NCBI RefSeq assembly: GCF_014170375.1
Contig: NZ_LZZW01000023.1
Location: forward strand, 186,001 to 250,000
From: Variovorax sp. UMC13
GTDB lineage: Bacteria > Pseudomonadota > Gammaproteobacteria > Burkholderiales > Burkholderiaceae_C
DNA length: 64,000 bases
Direction of reading: 5' to 3'
Made by a program: the position numbers and the translations under genes. Position 1 is the stretch's first letter; each line of letters starts with the position of its first letter. The notes under the pieces were generated by a model, which was given only the letters and a program-made list of their open reading frames with translations, did no database searches and was not told where the DNA came from. This document shows, piece by piece, positions 52,648 through 62,467 of this stretch.

Positions 52648-55028
52648 AGTTCTTCGCCGCCCTGTTCGCCACCGAGACCAACACCTTCGCTCCCGCCCCG
52701 ACCGGGCTGGGCAGCTTCGAGGAATACGGCATCTTCCACGGCGACGCCAGCACGCGCGACGCCACCGGCTACGGCATGTTCGCGGTGGAGGCGCGCAAGC
52801 AGCTGGCCGCCGAAGGCCACGAGATGGTCGAGAGCCTGTTGGCCTTCGCCCAGCCGCTGGGACGCATCGTGCGCCCGGTGTACCAGCGCCTGCGCGACGA
52901 GATCCTGGACGACCTGCGCCAGGCCGGCCCGGTCGACGGGGTGATCCTGGTGCTGCACGGTGCCATGGTGGCCGACGGCTACGACGACGGCGAAGGCGAC
53001 CTGATCGCGCGCGTGCGCGCCATCGTCGGGCCGGAGGTGAGCATCGGCGTGTCGCTCGACCTGCACTGCCACTTCACGCAGCAGATGCTGCACGGCGCGG
53101 ACGTGATCATCTGCTACAAGGAATATCCGCACACCGACGCGCTGGAGCGCCTGCAGGAGCTGATCCGCATCGTGGTCGACACCGCGCAGGGCCGCGTGAA
53201 GCCGGTGACGGCCGTGCACGACTGCCGCATGGTGGGCAAGTGGCACACCACGCGCGAACCGATGGCCGGCTTCGTGCGCCGCATGGAAGCCGCGGAGAAG
53301 CTGCCGGGCGTGCTCTCGGTCTCGCTGGGCCATGGCTTCCCCTGGGCCGACGTGCCGGAGTCCGGCGCCAAGCTGTGGGTCGTGACGGACAACGACCCGG
53401 CCCTGGCCGCCAGGCTCGCCGAGGAACTGGGCCGCGAGTTCTGGGACCTGCGCCACCAGACCGGCGTGCCTTCGATCCCGGTCGCGCAGGCGCTCGACCA
53501 GGCCATGGCCCTGACGGGCGGCCCGGTGGTCATCGCCGACACGGCCGACAACGCCGGCGGCGGCGCCACCAGCGACAGCACCTTCGTGCTGCGCGCGATC
53601 ATCGAGCGCGGCATCGCCGACGTGGCCTTCGGCGGCGTCTGGGATCTGGGGGCGGTGCAGCTGTGCCGCGATGCGGGCGTCGGCGCCAGCTTCGCGCTGC
53701 GGCTGGGCGGCAAGTGCGGCCCGGCCTCGGGCGACCCGATCGACCTGCAGGTGACCGTCAAGGCCGTGAAGGATGCGCATTCGCAGCGTGGCCTGGTCGA
53801 AGGCAACCACACGCCCATGGGCCCGTGCGTATGGGTGCAGGCGGCCAACGGCGTGGACATCGTGCTCATCAGCAAGCGCAACCAGGTCATCGGCAGCGAC
53901 CTCTTCACGGGATTGGGCATCGACCTGGCGACCAAGAAGCTGGTCGTGGTGAAGTCGGCGCAGCACTTCCATGCGGAATTCGGCCCGCTCGCCAGCGCGG
54001 TGCTCTACGTGTCGACGCCAGCCGCGCTGAGCACCGACTTCGCCAGGCTCCCGTACCGCGTGCGCGACCTCGACTACTGGCCGCGCGTGGAAGAGCCCAA
54101 GCGCGTCGCGCCGCAGGTGCGCCGCCCGCACTGGATGCCCGCACCCGGCGAGTTGTACAGCGTCGAAGGCCGCAGGATGCACCTGCAGCGCAGCGGCCCC
54201 ATGCCGGCCAGCGCGCAGCAGCCCACGCTGGTGCTCGAGGCCGGCGGCGGCTGCGCCTCGCCGATCTACGCGCGGCTGCAGCAGGCGCTCGCGACCCGGT
54301 ACCCGGTGATCAGCTACGACCGCGCCGGCATGGGCTGGAGCGAGGCCGACGATGCGCCCTTCGACGGTCAGCGCAATGCGCAACGGCTGAATGCCCTGCT
54401 GGCCGCGGCCGGCGTGACCGGCCCGATCGTGCTGGTCGGCCATTCGCTGGGCGGCCTGCTGAACCGCATCTACACCGGCCTGTACCCGCAACAGGTGGCC
54501 GGTGTGGTGATGCTCGACGCCAGCCACCCGGCGCAGTTCGAAGTGTTCAAGGGCTTGCCGACGGAGGTGCTGGCGGGCGAGCGCACCAAGCGTGCCGAGT
54601 TCCAGGCCGGCGGCCCGCCGCCGCCGGAGTTCGCGCCGGTGCAGGCCATCTTTGCCGACATGCCCCATGTGCTGCGGCAGATGGTCGCGAACTACACGCC
54701 GGAAACCATCGACACGATGGTGAAGGAGCACGAGGGCCTTGCGCAGGTCGCCCGGCAGGCCGGCGCGTCGCCCGACCTGGGCGCGCGTCCGCTGTCGGTG
54801 CTGTCGGCGACCGTCATGCCCAAGCTGCCGCCCGGCGCCGAGGAGGCCGCCGAGGTGCAGCGGCGCTGGCCCGACTACCAGCAGTCGCATGCGGCGCTGT
54901 CGACGCGGAGCCGCCTGCATCGCGTCGAAGGTGCCGAGCACATGACGCTGGTGGTGCTGCCCCCCTTCGTGAGCCGCGTGGTCGAAGAGGTCGACTGGGT
55001 CATGGCCGCGCTGGGATGCGCCGCATGA
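52644..55028 (+). CDS. Fused M81 (MlrC-like) metallopeptidase and alpha/beta hydrolase
   Basis: 794 residues. Residues 1-~495 are an M81 peptidase: FAALFATETNTFAPAPTGLG, LVLHGAMVADGYDDGEGDLI, GVSLDLHCHFTQQM (metal ligands), ICYKEYPHTD and ADTADNAGGGATSDSTF. From ~500 an alpha/beta hydrolase follows (LVLEAGGGCASPIYARLQQA; nucleophile elbow VGHSLGGLLNR; late EGAEHMTLV His). MlrC enzymes open peptides in microcystin breakdown. The two are usually separate genes. ATGA overlaps at both ends and an unbroken frame support a real fusion. Confidence 0.88.
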   Translation: MKFFAALFATETNTFAPAPTGLGSFEEYGIFHGDASTRDATGYGMFAVEARKQLAAEGHEMVESLLAFAQPLGRIVRPVYQRLRDEILDDLRQAGPVDGVILVLHGAMVADGYDDGEGDLIARVRAIVGPEVSIGVSLDLHCHFTQQMLHGADVIICYKEYPHTDALERLQELIRIVVDTAQGRVKPVTAVHDCRMVGKWHTTREPMAGFVRRMEAAEKLPGVLSVSLGHGFPWADVPESGAKLWVVTDNDPALAARLAEELGREFWDLRHQTGVPSIPVAQALDQAMALTGGPVVIADTADNAGGGATSDSTFVLRAIIERGIADVAFGGVWDLGAVQLCRDAGVGASFALRLGGKCGPASGDPIDLQVTVKAVKDAHSQRGLVEGNHTPMGPCVWVQAANGVDIVLISKRNQVIGSDLFTGLGIDLATKKLVVVKSAQHFHAEFGPLASAVLYVSTPAALSTDFARLPYRVRDLDYWPRVEEPKRVAPQVRRPHWMPAPGELYSVEGRRMHLQRSGPMPASAQQPTLVLEAGGGCASPIYARLQQALATRYPVISYDRAGMGWSEADDAPFDGQRNAQRLNALLAAAGVTGPIVLVGHSLGGLLNRIYTGLYPQQVAGVVMLDASHPAQFEVFKGLPTEVLAGERTKRAEFQAGGPPPPEFAPVQAIFADMPHVLRQMVANYTPETIDTMVKEHEGLAQVARQAGASPDLGARPLSVLSATVMPKLPPGAEEAAEVQRRWPDYQQSHAALSTRSRLHRVEGAEHMTLVVLPPFVSRVVEEVDWVMAALGCAA

Positions 55029-56218
55029 AGGCGCCCGTGCACATGGCGCTGGCCGGGTTGGCCACGCCCGCGCTGCTGCTCGACAGCGCGGTGCTCGAGC
55101 GCAACTGCGAAGCGATGGCGCAGCGCGCCGCGCACCACGGCGTGGCGCTGCGCCCGCACCTGAAGACCTCCAAGTCGGCCGAGGTGGCGCGCCTGGCCAC
55201 CCGCGGCCAGGCCGGCGGCATCGCGGTCTCGACCGTGGCCGAGGCCGACTACTTCGCGGCCCACGGCTTCCTGGACCTGACCTACGCCGTGGGCATCAGC
55301 GCCAGCAAGATCGAGGCGCTCGACCGCATCCAGCGCACCTACGGTGCACGCATCACGCTGCTGGCCGACCGTGTCGAGGCGGTGCTGTCGGCGGCCGAGG
55401 AGGCGCGTGCCCTGGACGCCAGCTTCCGGATGCTGATCGAGATCGACACCGGCGGCGGCCGCGGCGGCCTGGCGCCGGGCGACGCCGAACTGCTGAGCGT
55501 CGCACGCGCCGTGCAGCAGAGCGAGGCGTTCGCGCTCGCCGGCGTGCTGACCCATGCGGGCCACAGTTACCACGTCGAAGGGCGGGATGCGATCCGCGCG
55601 ATCGCCGAGACCGAGCGTGCCGGTGCGGTGCATGCGGCCGGGCGCCTGCGCGCGGCCGGCCTGCGGATCGACGTGGTGAGCGTGGGTGCCACGCCCACCG
55701 CGGTGTGCGCCGAACGGCTCGACGGCGTGACGGAGATGCGCCCCGGCGTGTACACCTTCTTCGACCTCGACCAGGCTGCGCGCGGCATCTGCGACATCGA
55801 GGACGTGGCGCTGTCGGTGCTGGCCACCGTGATCGGCCACAACCCGCGTTCGCGCCGCGTGCTCATCGACGCCGGCGCGCTCGCGCTGTCGAAGGACGAA
55901 TCCGCCGCCGAGTTCCGCGACGGCCTCGGCTTCGGGCTGGTCTGCCAGGTGGACGGCGCGGCGCCGATGGCCGGTTTGCGCGTGGCCGAGCTGCACCAGG
56001 AGCACGGACTCATCGCCTGCGACAGCGACACCGACGGCGCGGTCGAGGCCATGTTCGCGGCCCTGCCGGTCGGCAGCCGCGTGCGCATCCTGCCGCACCA
56101 CGCGTGCATGACCGCCGCCCCCTACGACCGTTACCACGTCGTGCGCGGCGCGGGTTCCGACGTGCATGCCATCTGGGGCAAGACCCGTGGCTGGAACGTC
56201 CACACGAAGGATGCGTGA
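55025..56218 (+). CDS. DSD1/D-threonine aldolase-like PLP enzyme
   Basis: 397 residues, alanine-racemase-like fold type III. PLP lysine in LRPHLKTSKSAEVARL, AGGIAVSTVAEADYFAAHGF, IEIDTGGGRGGLAPGD, and the metal site RILPHHACMTAAPYD. The family acts on D-serine, D-threonine or 3-hydroxy-D-aspartate. With the hydrolases upstream it probably processes a D-hydroxy amino acid released from the imported compound (inference). Confidence 0.87.
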   Translation: MKAPVHMALAGLATPALLLDSAVLERNCEAMAQRAAHHGVALRPHLKTSKSAEVARLATRGQAGGIAVSTVAEADYFAAHGFLDLTYAVGISASKIEALDRIQRTYGARITLLADRVEAVLSAAEEARALDASFRMLIEIDTGGGRGGLAPGDAELLSVARAVQQSEAFALAGVLTHAGHSYHVEGRDAIRAIAETERAGAVHAAGRLRAAGLRIDVVSVGATPTAVCAERLDGVTEMRPGVYTFFDLDQAARGICDIEDVALSVLATVIGHNPRSRRVLIDAGALALSKDESAAEFRDGLGFGLVCQVDGAAPMAGLRVAELHQEHGLIACDSDTDGAVEAMFAALPVGSRVRILPHHACMTAAPYDRYHVVRGAGSDVHAIWGKTRGWNVHTKDA

Positions 56219-56254
56219 GCGCAACCCTACTTTCTTTTCCTGGAGACATTCCCG

Positions 56255-57073
56255 ATGAAAACGCTTCTCGCCCGCTTCGTGTCGGCCGCCGCGATGGCAC
56301 TGGCCTTCTGCCTGGCAGGCGCATTGCCGGCCCACGCACAGACCGCCGTGGCACCGACGACGGCAGCCGCTGCCGCCCCGGCCCCGACCACCACCCACGC
56401 CGCCGCGGTGAAGACCGACAACCCCTACGGCATCGGCGCCCTGTGGGCCCAGAGCGATGCCGTGACCAAGGCCGTGCTCGCGATCCTCGTGATCATGTCG
56501 ATGAGCAGCTGGTACGTGATCGCGATGAAGCTCTTCGAGCAGTCGCGCATGGGCCGCCAGGCCAAGCAGGTCGACGATGCCTTCTGGAACGCCAACAGCG
56601 TGAAGAGCGGCGCCGAGCAGCTCGCCCCCACCAGCCCCTTCCGCTTCATCGCCGATGCCGGCGTGCACGCCACCAAGAAGCACGACGGCCTGCGCGGCAA
56701 GGTCGACTTCGCGGACTTCGTGGACCTGTGCATCCACCGCGCCACCGAGCGTGTGCAGCGTCGCCTGAGCAACGGCATGTCGCTGCTCGCGACCGTCGGC
56801 TCGACCTCGCCCTTCGTGGGCCTGTTCGGCACTGTCTGGGGCATCTACCACGCGCTCACCGCCATCGGCGTGGCCGGCCAGGCCTCGATCGACAAGGTCG
56901 CAGGCCCGGTGGGCGAGGCGCTGATCATGACCGCCATCGGCCTGGCTGTGGCCGTGCCCGCGGTGCTGGGCTACAACTGGCTGCTGCGCCGCAACGTCGC
57001 CGTGATGGACGACGTGCGCGAGTTCAGCGGCGAACTGCACTCGGTGATCCTGGCCAGCAGCACCCCGGCCTGA
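56255..57073 (+). CDS. exbB: ExbB proton-channel component
   Basis: 272 residues. Signal-like N-terminus (FCLAGALPAHAQ), a first membrane helix (VLAILVIMSMSSWYVIAMKL) and the conserved TVGSTSPFVGLFGTVWGIYH with the following helices. Partners ExbD and TonB follow. Energises outer-membrane receptors. Confidence 0.93.
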   Translation: MKTLLARFVSAAAMALAFCLAGALPAHAQTAVAPTTAAAAAPAPTTTHAAAVKTDNPYGIGALWAQSDAVTKAVLAILVIMSMSSWYVIAMKLFEQSRMGRQAKQVDDAFWNANSVKSGAEQLAPTSPFRFIADAGVHATKKHDGLRGKVDFADFVDLCIHRATERVQRRLSNGMSLLATVGSTSPFVGLFGTVWGIYHALTAIGVAGQASIDKVAGPVGEALIMTAIGLAVAVPAVLGYNWLLRRNVAVMDDVREFSGELHSVILASSTPA

Positions 57074-57107
57074 CCCCCTTGTCGCAACACGACATGCGAG
57101 GCGCGCC

Positions 57108-57536
57108 ATGGCAATGAACATCCCCTCCGCCGGCGGCGACGAGGAACAGGTCATCGCGGCCATCAACACCACGCCGCTGGTCGACGTGATGCTGGTGCTG
57201 CTGATCATCTTCCTCATCACCATCCCGGTGGTCAATTACTCGGTCCCGGTGCAGGTGCCCAAGGAACGCAACGAGGTGCGCGAGAGCAAGCCGGAGACCG
57301 TCGTGCTGTCGGTCGATGCGGCCGGCCGCATCTACTGGTACGACACGCCGGTGCGCGACACCCAGAGCCTCACCGACAAGCTGACCAAGGTGGCCGCGCT
57401 CAACCCGCAGCCCGAGGTGCACATCCGCGGCGACTGGCAGTCCGACTACGAACCGGTGGGCAAGATCATCTATGCCTGCCAGGCCGCGGGCATCGCCAAG
57501 GTCGGCTTCATCACCGAGCCGCCCGCGCGCAACTGA
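57108..57536 (+). CDS. exbD: ExbD (first copy)
   Basis: 142 residues with the ExbD membrane helix and conserved Asp: AAINTTPLVDVMLVLLIIF. A periplasmic domain ends EVHIRGDWQSDYEPVGKIIY. Lies 34 bp after exbB; two unequal exbD copies are common in such operons. Confidence 0.93.
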   Translation: MAMNIPSAGGDEEQVIAAINTTPLVDVMLVLLIIFLITIPVVNYSVPVQVPKERNEVRESKPETVVLSVDAAGRIYWYDTPVRDTQSLTDKLTKVAALNPQPEVHIRGDWQSDYEPVGKIIYACQAAGIAKVGFITEPPARN

Positions 57537-57560
57537 CAACGCATAGGAAGACACACAGCC

Positions 57561-57995
57561 ATGCGAAAAGACAAGCCGGGGCGCCGCCGCAGCGCGCCCT
57601 CCGACGAGCCCATGATGGACATCAACACCACGCCGCTGATCGACGTGATGCTGGTGCTCCTGATCATGCTGATCATCACGATCCCGATCCAGCTGCACGC
57701 CGTGAACCTGAACATGCCCACGGGCAACCCGCCGCCGAGCGACTTCAAGCCGGAGGTGCTGCGCATCGATGTCGATGAACGCAGCAACGTGCTGTGGAAC
57801 GGCGAGATCGTGGCCGACCGCGCCGAAGTCGAACGCCGCTTCGAGGTGGTGGCCGCGCAGGAAGTGCAGCCCGAGGTGCACCTGCGCCCGGACAAGCGCG
57901 CCAGGTACGAGATCGTGGCCGGCCTGATGGCCGCGGCCCAGCGCACCGGCCTGACCAAGCTGGGCATCGTCGGATCGGAGCAGTTCATCCCATGA
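57561..57995 (+). CDS. exbD: ExbD (second copy)
   Basis: 144 residues; MMDINTTPLIDVMLVLLIML carries the Asp of the proton path. Overlaps tonB by 4 nt. Diverged from the first copy outside the membrane helix. Confidence 0.92.
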   Translation: MRKDKPGRRRSAPSDEPMMDINTTPLIDVMLVLLIMLIITIPIQLHAVNLNMPTGNPPPSDFKPEVLRIDVDERSNVLWNGEIVADRAEVERRFEVVAAQEVQPEVHLRPDKRARYEIVAGLMAAAQRTGLTKLGIVGSEQFIP

Positions 57996-58654
57996 CGCGC
58001 GCCCAAGACTTCAACCCTAAGTCCCGCTTCGGCCCGGTGAGCATCGCCGTGATGGTGCTGGCCCATGGCCTGATCGGCTACGGCCTGGTCTCGGGCCTGG
58101 GCGGGCATGCGCTCGAGCTGATCAAGAAGCCGATGGAGGCGACCATCATCACCGAGGTCAAGCTGCCACCGCCGCCCCCTCTGCCACCGCCGCCTCCTCC
58201 GAAGAAGATCGTGCGCCAGGAAGTGGCCAAGGTGCCGCCGCCGCCGCGGCCGGCCTATGTGCCGCCGCCGGCCGTGACGCCGCCCGTGAGCTCTGCGCCG
58301 GCGATCACGGCGGTGCAGAGCGTCGAGCCCGCGGCGCCGCCGCCCGCCGCGCCGCCTGCGCCGCCCGCACCACCGGCGCCGCCGGCACCGAAGGCGGCAT
58401 CGACCGATATCGCGATGGCCTGTCCCCGGCAAGTCAAGCCCGAGATGCCGCGCAAGGCGCTGGACGAAGGCATCGGCGGCGTCGTCAAGGCCGAGGTGCG
58501 CATCAAGGGCACGCATGTGACGGAGGTGCGCTTCCTGTCGGGGCCGCGCGTCTATCACGGCGCGGTGCGCTCGGCCATGATGAAGTACGAATGCCAGACC
58601 ACCGGCGACGCGGAGATCCTGGCCACGCAGGAGTTCGTCTTCAAGATCGAATGA
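57992..58654 (+). CDS. tonB: TonB energy transducer
   Basis: 220 residues: an N-terminal helix (VSIAVMVLAHGLIGYGLVSG), a long Pro-rich spacer (~residues 50-140) and a C-terminal domain (GVVKAEVRIKGTHVTEVRFL; YHGAVRSAMMKYECQ). ATG overlaps the exbD stop. Likely dedicated to the receptor upstream. Confidence 0.92.
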   Translation: MTRAQDFNPKSRFGPVSIAVMVLAHGLIGYGLVSGLGGHALELIKKPMEATIITEVKLPPPPPLPPPPPPKKIVRQEVAKVPPPPRPAYVPPPAVTPPVSSAPAITAVQSVEPAAPPPAAPPAPPAPPAPPAPKAASTDIAMACPRQVKPEMPRKALDEGIGGVVKAEVRIKGTHVTEVRFLSGPRVYHGAVRSAMMKYECQTTGDAEILATQEFVFKIE

Positions 58655-58697
58655 GCGGCCCGGCCGCGATGAAGGGGGCTTGCGTACACTGCCCCCG

Positions 58698-60065
58698 ATG
58701 AACCGAGAGCCGGACTTTCTGGAACACCTGCGCGCCGAGTTGCGTGGCGGCCGCGTGTGGCTCGACCGCGCCATCGTGCTGGGCTATGCCATTGCGGCCG
58801 GCCTCTTCGTGGTGGGCTTCACCTTCGCCAGCGACTGGGTCTTCGGTGCATTCCACCGCTTCTACCGCGCCTGGCCCTGGGCCGTGCTGCTGACCACGCC
58901 GCTGATCACGGCCGGCATCGTCTGGGCCACGCTGCGCTTCTTTCCCGGCGCGAGCGGCTCGGGCATTCCGCAGGTCAAGGCGGCGCTCCATCCGGCCTTG
59001 CCCGAGGAACGGCGTTCGATGTTCGCGTCGCTGCGGCTCACGGTGGCCAAGATCGGCCTGGGCGTGGCGGGCTTTGCCGCCGGCCTGTCGATCGGGCGCG
59101 AGGGTCCGTCGGTGCAGGTGGCGGCGGGCGTCATGCAGCACGCGCGCCGCTGGCTCTCGCCAGCCACCACCATCGACGGGCGGGCGCTGCTGGTGGCCGG
59201 CGGCGCGGCCGGCATCGCCGCGGCCTTCAACGCGCCGCTGGCGGGCGTGGTGTTCGCGATCGAGGAACTGTCGGGCCGGCTGGAGGCGCGCTCCAGCGGC
59301 CTGATCATCACGGCCATCGTGCTGGCCGGCCTGGTGGCGGTGTCGGCCTTCGGCAATGTCAGCTATTTCGGCGTGATTCATGTGCCGCGCCTGGGTTGGG
59401 ATGCGCTCGGGCCGGGCCTCTTGGTCACGCTGCTGAGCGGTGCGGCCGGCGGCCTGTTCGCCCGGCTGCTGATCGCCTCGCTCACCGGCGCGCCGGGCCG
59501 CCTCGGCCGGTGGCGCGCGCGCTTCCCGGTGCGCTTCGCGGCCGTGGGCGGGCTGGCGGTGGCCGTGATCGGCCTGGTGACGGGCGGCGTCACCTTCGGT
59601 GCGGGGTCCGAGGCGGTCAAGGCGATGCTGCAGGGCCACGACGAACTGACGCCGCTGTACACGGTGCTCAAGTTCGTGGCCACCTGGCTCACCGCCTGGT
59701 GCGGCGTGCCGGGCGGCATCTTCGCGCCTTCGCTGTCGATCGGCGCGGGCATCGGCGATGCCGTGGCCGGCCTGACCAGCGGCGAGCTGGGGCCGGCGCT
59801 CATCGCGATGGGCATGGCCGGCTTCCTGGCGGCGGTGACGCAGGCGCCGCTCACCGCCTTCATCATCGTGATGGAGATGGTCGACGGGCATGCCATGGTG
59901 CTGAGCCTGATGGCGGCCGCCATGCTGGCCAGCCTGGTTTCGCGGATGATCAGCCGGCCCCTGTACGACACGCTGGCCGAACACATGGTGGGGCGGGCGA
60001 TGGCGTCCGGGCCGCCGCAGGCCGATCGGGTGGCGGGCTCGGCGCCTCAGCGGCCAGACGCGTAG
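58698..60065 (+). CDS. ClC-family chloride channel/antiporter
   Basis: 455 residues. Selectivity motifs [23 protein letters not shown] (with the gating Glu) and [15 protein letters not shown] are all present. The position of the CLC-ec1 proton Glu is less certain from sequence, so antiport versus channel is open. Its 3' end overlaps the convergent monooxygenase by 19 bp. Confidence 0.92.
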   Translation: MNREPDFLEHLRAELRGGRVWLDRAIVLGYAIAAGLFVVGFTFASDWVFGAFHRFYRAWPWAVLLTTPLITAGIVWATLRFFPGASGSGIPQVKAALHPALPEERRSMFASLRLTVAKIGLGVAGFAAGLSIGREGPSVQVAAGVMQHARRWLSPATTIDGRALLVAGGAAGIAAAFNAPLAGVVFAIEELSGRLEARSSGLIITAIVLAGLVAVSAFGNVSYFGVIHVPRLGWDALGPGLLVTLLSGAAGGLFARLLIASLTGAPGRLGRWRARFPVRFAAVGGLAVAVIGLVTGGVTFGAGSEAVKAMLQGHDELTPLYTVLKFVATWLTAWCGVPGGIFAPSLSIGAGIGDAVAGLTSGELGPALIAMGMAGFLAAVTQAPLTAFIIVMEMVDGHAMVLSLMAAAMLASLVSRMISRPLYDTLAEHMVGRAMASGPPQADRVAGSAPQRPDA

Positions 60066-61177
60066 CCGGTGAACAGCGCCACCACGCTCTGGGGCGCGTC
60101 GGCGTCGAAGAAGCACCGGAGGTTCCGGTCGGTCTCGGCAGCAACGGAGCTGCTGCGCGGGAAGAGATCACGTTCATACGCCGCGAGCGCGGCTTCGATG
60201 TCGCCAGGATGGGCGGCGATGGCCTGGCCCAGTTCGGCGCCGTCGCAGAGCGCGAGGTTGGCGCCCTCGCCGGCGAAGGGCGACATCAGGTGGGCCGCGT
60301 CGCCGAGCAGGGTCACGCCGGGCACGCGGTTCCAGCGATGGCCGATCGGCAGCGCATGGATGGGGCGCAGCACGGGTTCGGTGTCGCCGTCGGTGATCAG
60401 CGCCTTCAGCGCGGGCGCCCAACGCTCGAACTCGTCGGCGATGCGGGCCAGGGCCTTCGTCCGATCGGAGAAGTCGAGCGCGGCGATCCAGTCCTCGGGC
60501 CGGTTCAGGGACACATAGGCCTGCAGCTCGCCGTTGGCATGGCGGTGGGCCAGGATGCCCTGGCCCGGCGCGATCGCCATCAAGGTGCCGTCGCCGACGG
60601 CTTGCGCGCTGGCGGGGTGCCGGGTGTCGCTGTCGAACAGATGCGTCTCGATGAACGAGGTGCCGACGTACGCGGGCAGCACGTCGGACAGCAGGGGGCG
60701 AACCCTGGACCAGGCGCCATCGGCGCCGACCAGCAGATCGGCGACCACGCGCGTGCCGTCGGTGAAGTCGAGCCGGTGTTTTCCGTCGCCCAGCGGGATG
60801 GCCGCGCCGAGCTTGCGGCCCCACTGGATCGTGCCGGGCGGCAGGGCATCCATCAGGAGCCGGCGCAGCGCGCCGCGATCGACCTCGGGCCGGGTGCCGC
60901 TGCCCGGCCACGCCATCAGGATGCGGCCGTGCAGGTCGACCACCCGCTTGGCGTCCGCGCCGGGGAGCACCAGGTCGAGGAATTGCTCGTAGAGGCCTGC
61001 GGCCTTGAGCGCGAGCTGCCCGTTGTGTTCATGGATGTCGAGCAGGCCGCCCTGGGCGCGCGCGTCGGCCGAGGCCTCCGCTTCGTAGACCGTGGCGGCG
61101 ATGCCGTGGACGTGGAGGACGCGCGCCAGGGCCAGGCCGCCGAGGCCGGCGCCGACGATCGCGATGCGGGGATGCAT
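60047..61177 (-). CDS. FAD-dependent aromatic-type monooxygenase (TetX-like)
   Basis: 376 residues. FAD dinucleotide motif [20 protein letters not shown] at the start, the DG motif [16 protein letters not shown] and the GD motif [20 protein letters not shown]. This is the PHBH/TetX class. AAAGGA precedes the ATG at 61177. Divergent from the tetR gene with two operators between them, so it is probably controlled by it. The substrate is unknown. Confidence 0.88.
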   Translation of the reverse strand: MHPRIAIVGAGLGGLALARVLHVHGIAATVYEAEASADARAQGGLLDIHEHNGQLALKAAGLYEQFLDLVLPGADAKRVVDLHGRILMAWPGSGTRPEVDRGALRRLLMDALPPGTIQWGRKLGAAIPLGDGKHRLDFTDGTRVVADLLVGADGAWSRVRPLLSDVLPAYVGTSFIETHLFDSDTRHPASAQAVGDGTLMAIAPGQGILAHRHANGELQAYVSLNRPEDWIAALDFSDRTKALARIADEFERWAPALKALITDGDTEPVLRPIHALPIGHRWNRVPGVTLLGDAAHLMSPFAGEGANLALCDGAELGQAIAAHPGDIEAALAAYERDLFPRSSSVAAETDRNLRCFFDADAPQSVVALFTGYASGR

Positions 61178-61223
61178 GGAGATTCCTTTGGGGAAATGGG
61201 TTTCAGGGAAGTCCGCGAGTTCA

Positions 61224-61259
61224 TGGAACGTCATTCCATTATGTTGGAACAACATTCCA
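61224..61259. promoter_or_regulatory. Tandem operators for the TetR regulator
   Basis: TGGAACGTCATTCCA (61224-61238) and TGGAACAACATTCCA (61245-61259), both TGGAA-N5-TTCCA palindromes 21 bp (two helical turns) apart, midway between the divergent monooxygenase and tetR starts. Confidence 0.82.
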
Positions 61260-61278
61260 TTCATGTCAAGATGCGGCC

Positions 61279-61959
61279 ATGGCTTCCAAAAAAATCAGCA
61301 CCCCCCGGCGAGAAGAATCGCTCTCGCGCGATCGCATCATCGAGGCAGCAATCGAGTTGCTGGACAGCAACGGAGAAGGCGGCTTGACCTTCCGCAGCCT
61401 GTCCGAACGGCTCGCCACCGGCCCGGGCGCCCTCTACTGGCACGTCGCGAACAAGGACGACCTGCTGAGCGCGGCCTGCGACGCCATCGTCGCGCGCACC
61501 CTCGAAGACAGCGCCGTTGGCGCAACGCCGGATCACACGATCCGCACGCTGGCAGGCGACCTGTTCGACGCGATCGACCTGCATCCCTGGGTCGGCTCGT
61601 CCCTGGCCGCCGCGTCCGGGCAGTTGCCGATGATGCGCATCGTCGAGCGCATCGGCCGGCAGGTCCGCGCGCTGGGCGTGCCGGACGCGGCGCAGTGGGC
61701 CACGGCGTCGGTGCTGCTGCACTACATCCTGGGCGTGGGCGGGCAGAACGCGGCCAACGGGCAGTTCGCCCGCACGCACGGCATCGACCGGGAGGCGTTC
61801 CTCGCGGCGATGTCGGCCAGGTGGCTGGCGCTGGACCCCGAGGATTTCGCCTTCACGCGCAGCTTCGCGGACCGCCTGCCGACGCACGACGACCGGGCCG
61901 ACTTCCTGGCCGGCATCGACGTGATCCTCGACGGCATCGCGTCGGCGCACGGCCGCTGA
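61279..61959 (+). CDS. TetR-family transcriptional regulator
   Basis: 226 residues. N-terminal [43 protein letters not shown]. The C-terminal ligand-binding domain is of TetR_C type. Divergent from the FAD monooxygenase; the tandem palindromes in the 102-bp gap are the likely sites. Confidence 0.9.
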   Translation: MASKKISTPRREESLSRDRIIEAAIELLDSNGEGGLTFRSLSERLATGPGALYWHVANKDDLLSAACDAIVARTLEDSAVGATPDHTIRTLAGDLFDAIDLHPWVGSSLAAASGQLPMMRIVERIGRQVRALGVPDAAQWATASVLLHYILGVGGQNAANGQFARTHGIDREAFLAAMSARWLALDPEDFAFTRSFADRLPTHDDRADFLAGIDVILDGIASAHGR

Positions 61960-62020
61960 GCCCGATGCGGGGGTGCCCGTACGATCGGGGCCTTTCACCC
62001 TCGACCCGATTCTTTGCTGC

Positions 62021-62458
62021 ATGAAGATCCGCCTTGCCCTTCCCGCCGACATCCCTGCCGTCTTCGAAGTCCGCACGGGCGTGCGAGAGAACCACATGTC
62101 GATGGCCGAACTGGCGGTCATTGGCGTCACGCCCGACACATTGCCCGGCATGCTCGAAGGCGACGGGCGTGGCTGGGTGGCCGAGGAAGACGGCCGGGTG
62201 CTGGCCTTCGCGATGGCTGACGCGGCCGATGCGACGGTGTTCGCGCTGTTCGTGCGCGACGGCAGCGAGGGCCGGGGACTGGGACGCCTGCTGATGGCCG
62301 AGGCCGAGCAATGGCTGTTCGCGCGCGGCTGCGCGCAGATCTGGCTGGTCACCGACAGCGACCGGGCCGTGCGGGCCAACGGCTTCTACCGCCACCTGGG
62401 CTGGACCGACGACGGCCTTCAGGACGACGGACAGGTCCGCTTCATCAAGCGGGCCTGA
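62021..62458 (+). CDS. GNAT-family N-acetyltransferase
   Basis: 145 residues. GNAT motif A, FVRDGSEGRGLGRLLMAEAE (R-G-x-G-x-G/A acetyl-CoA loop), and the late NGFYRHLGW. The start MKIRLALPADIPAVFEV is typical for the family. Substrate unknown. Confidence 0.88.
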   Translation: MKIRLALPADIPAVFEVRTGVRENHMSMAELAVIGVTPDTLPGMLEGDGRGWVAEEDGRVLAFAMADAADATVFALFVRDGSEGRGLGRLLMAEAEQWLFARGCAQIWLVTDSDRAVRANGFYRHLGWTDDGLQDDGQVRFIKRA

Positions 62459-62467
62459 GCGCGCCGT

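Noticed and set aside
52374-54941. 855-codon open frame antisense to the M81-hydrolase gene
   Set aside because: Same shadow effect; no motifs, and it ignores the ATGA overlaps of the sense operon.
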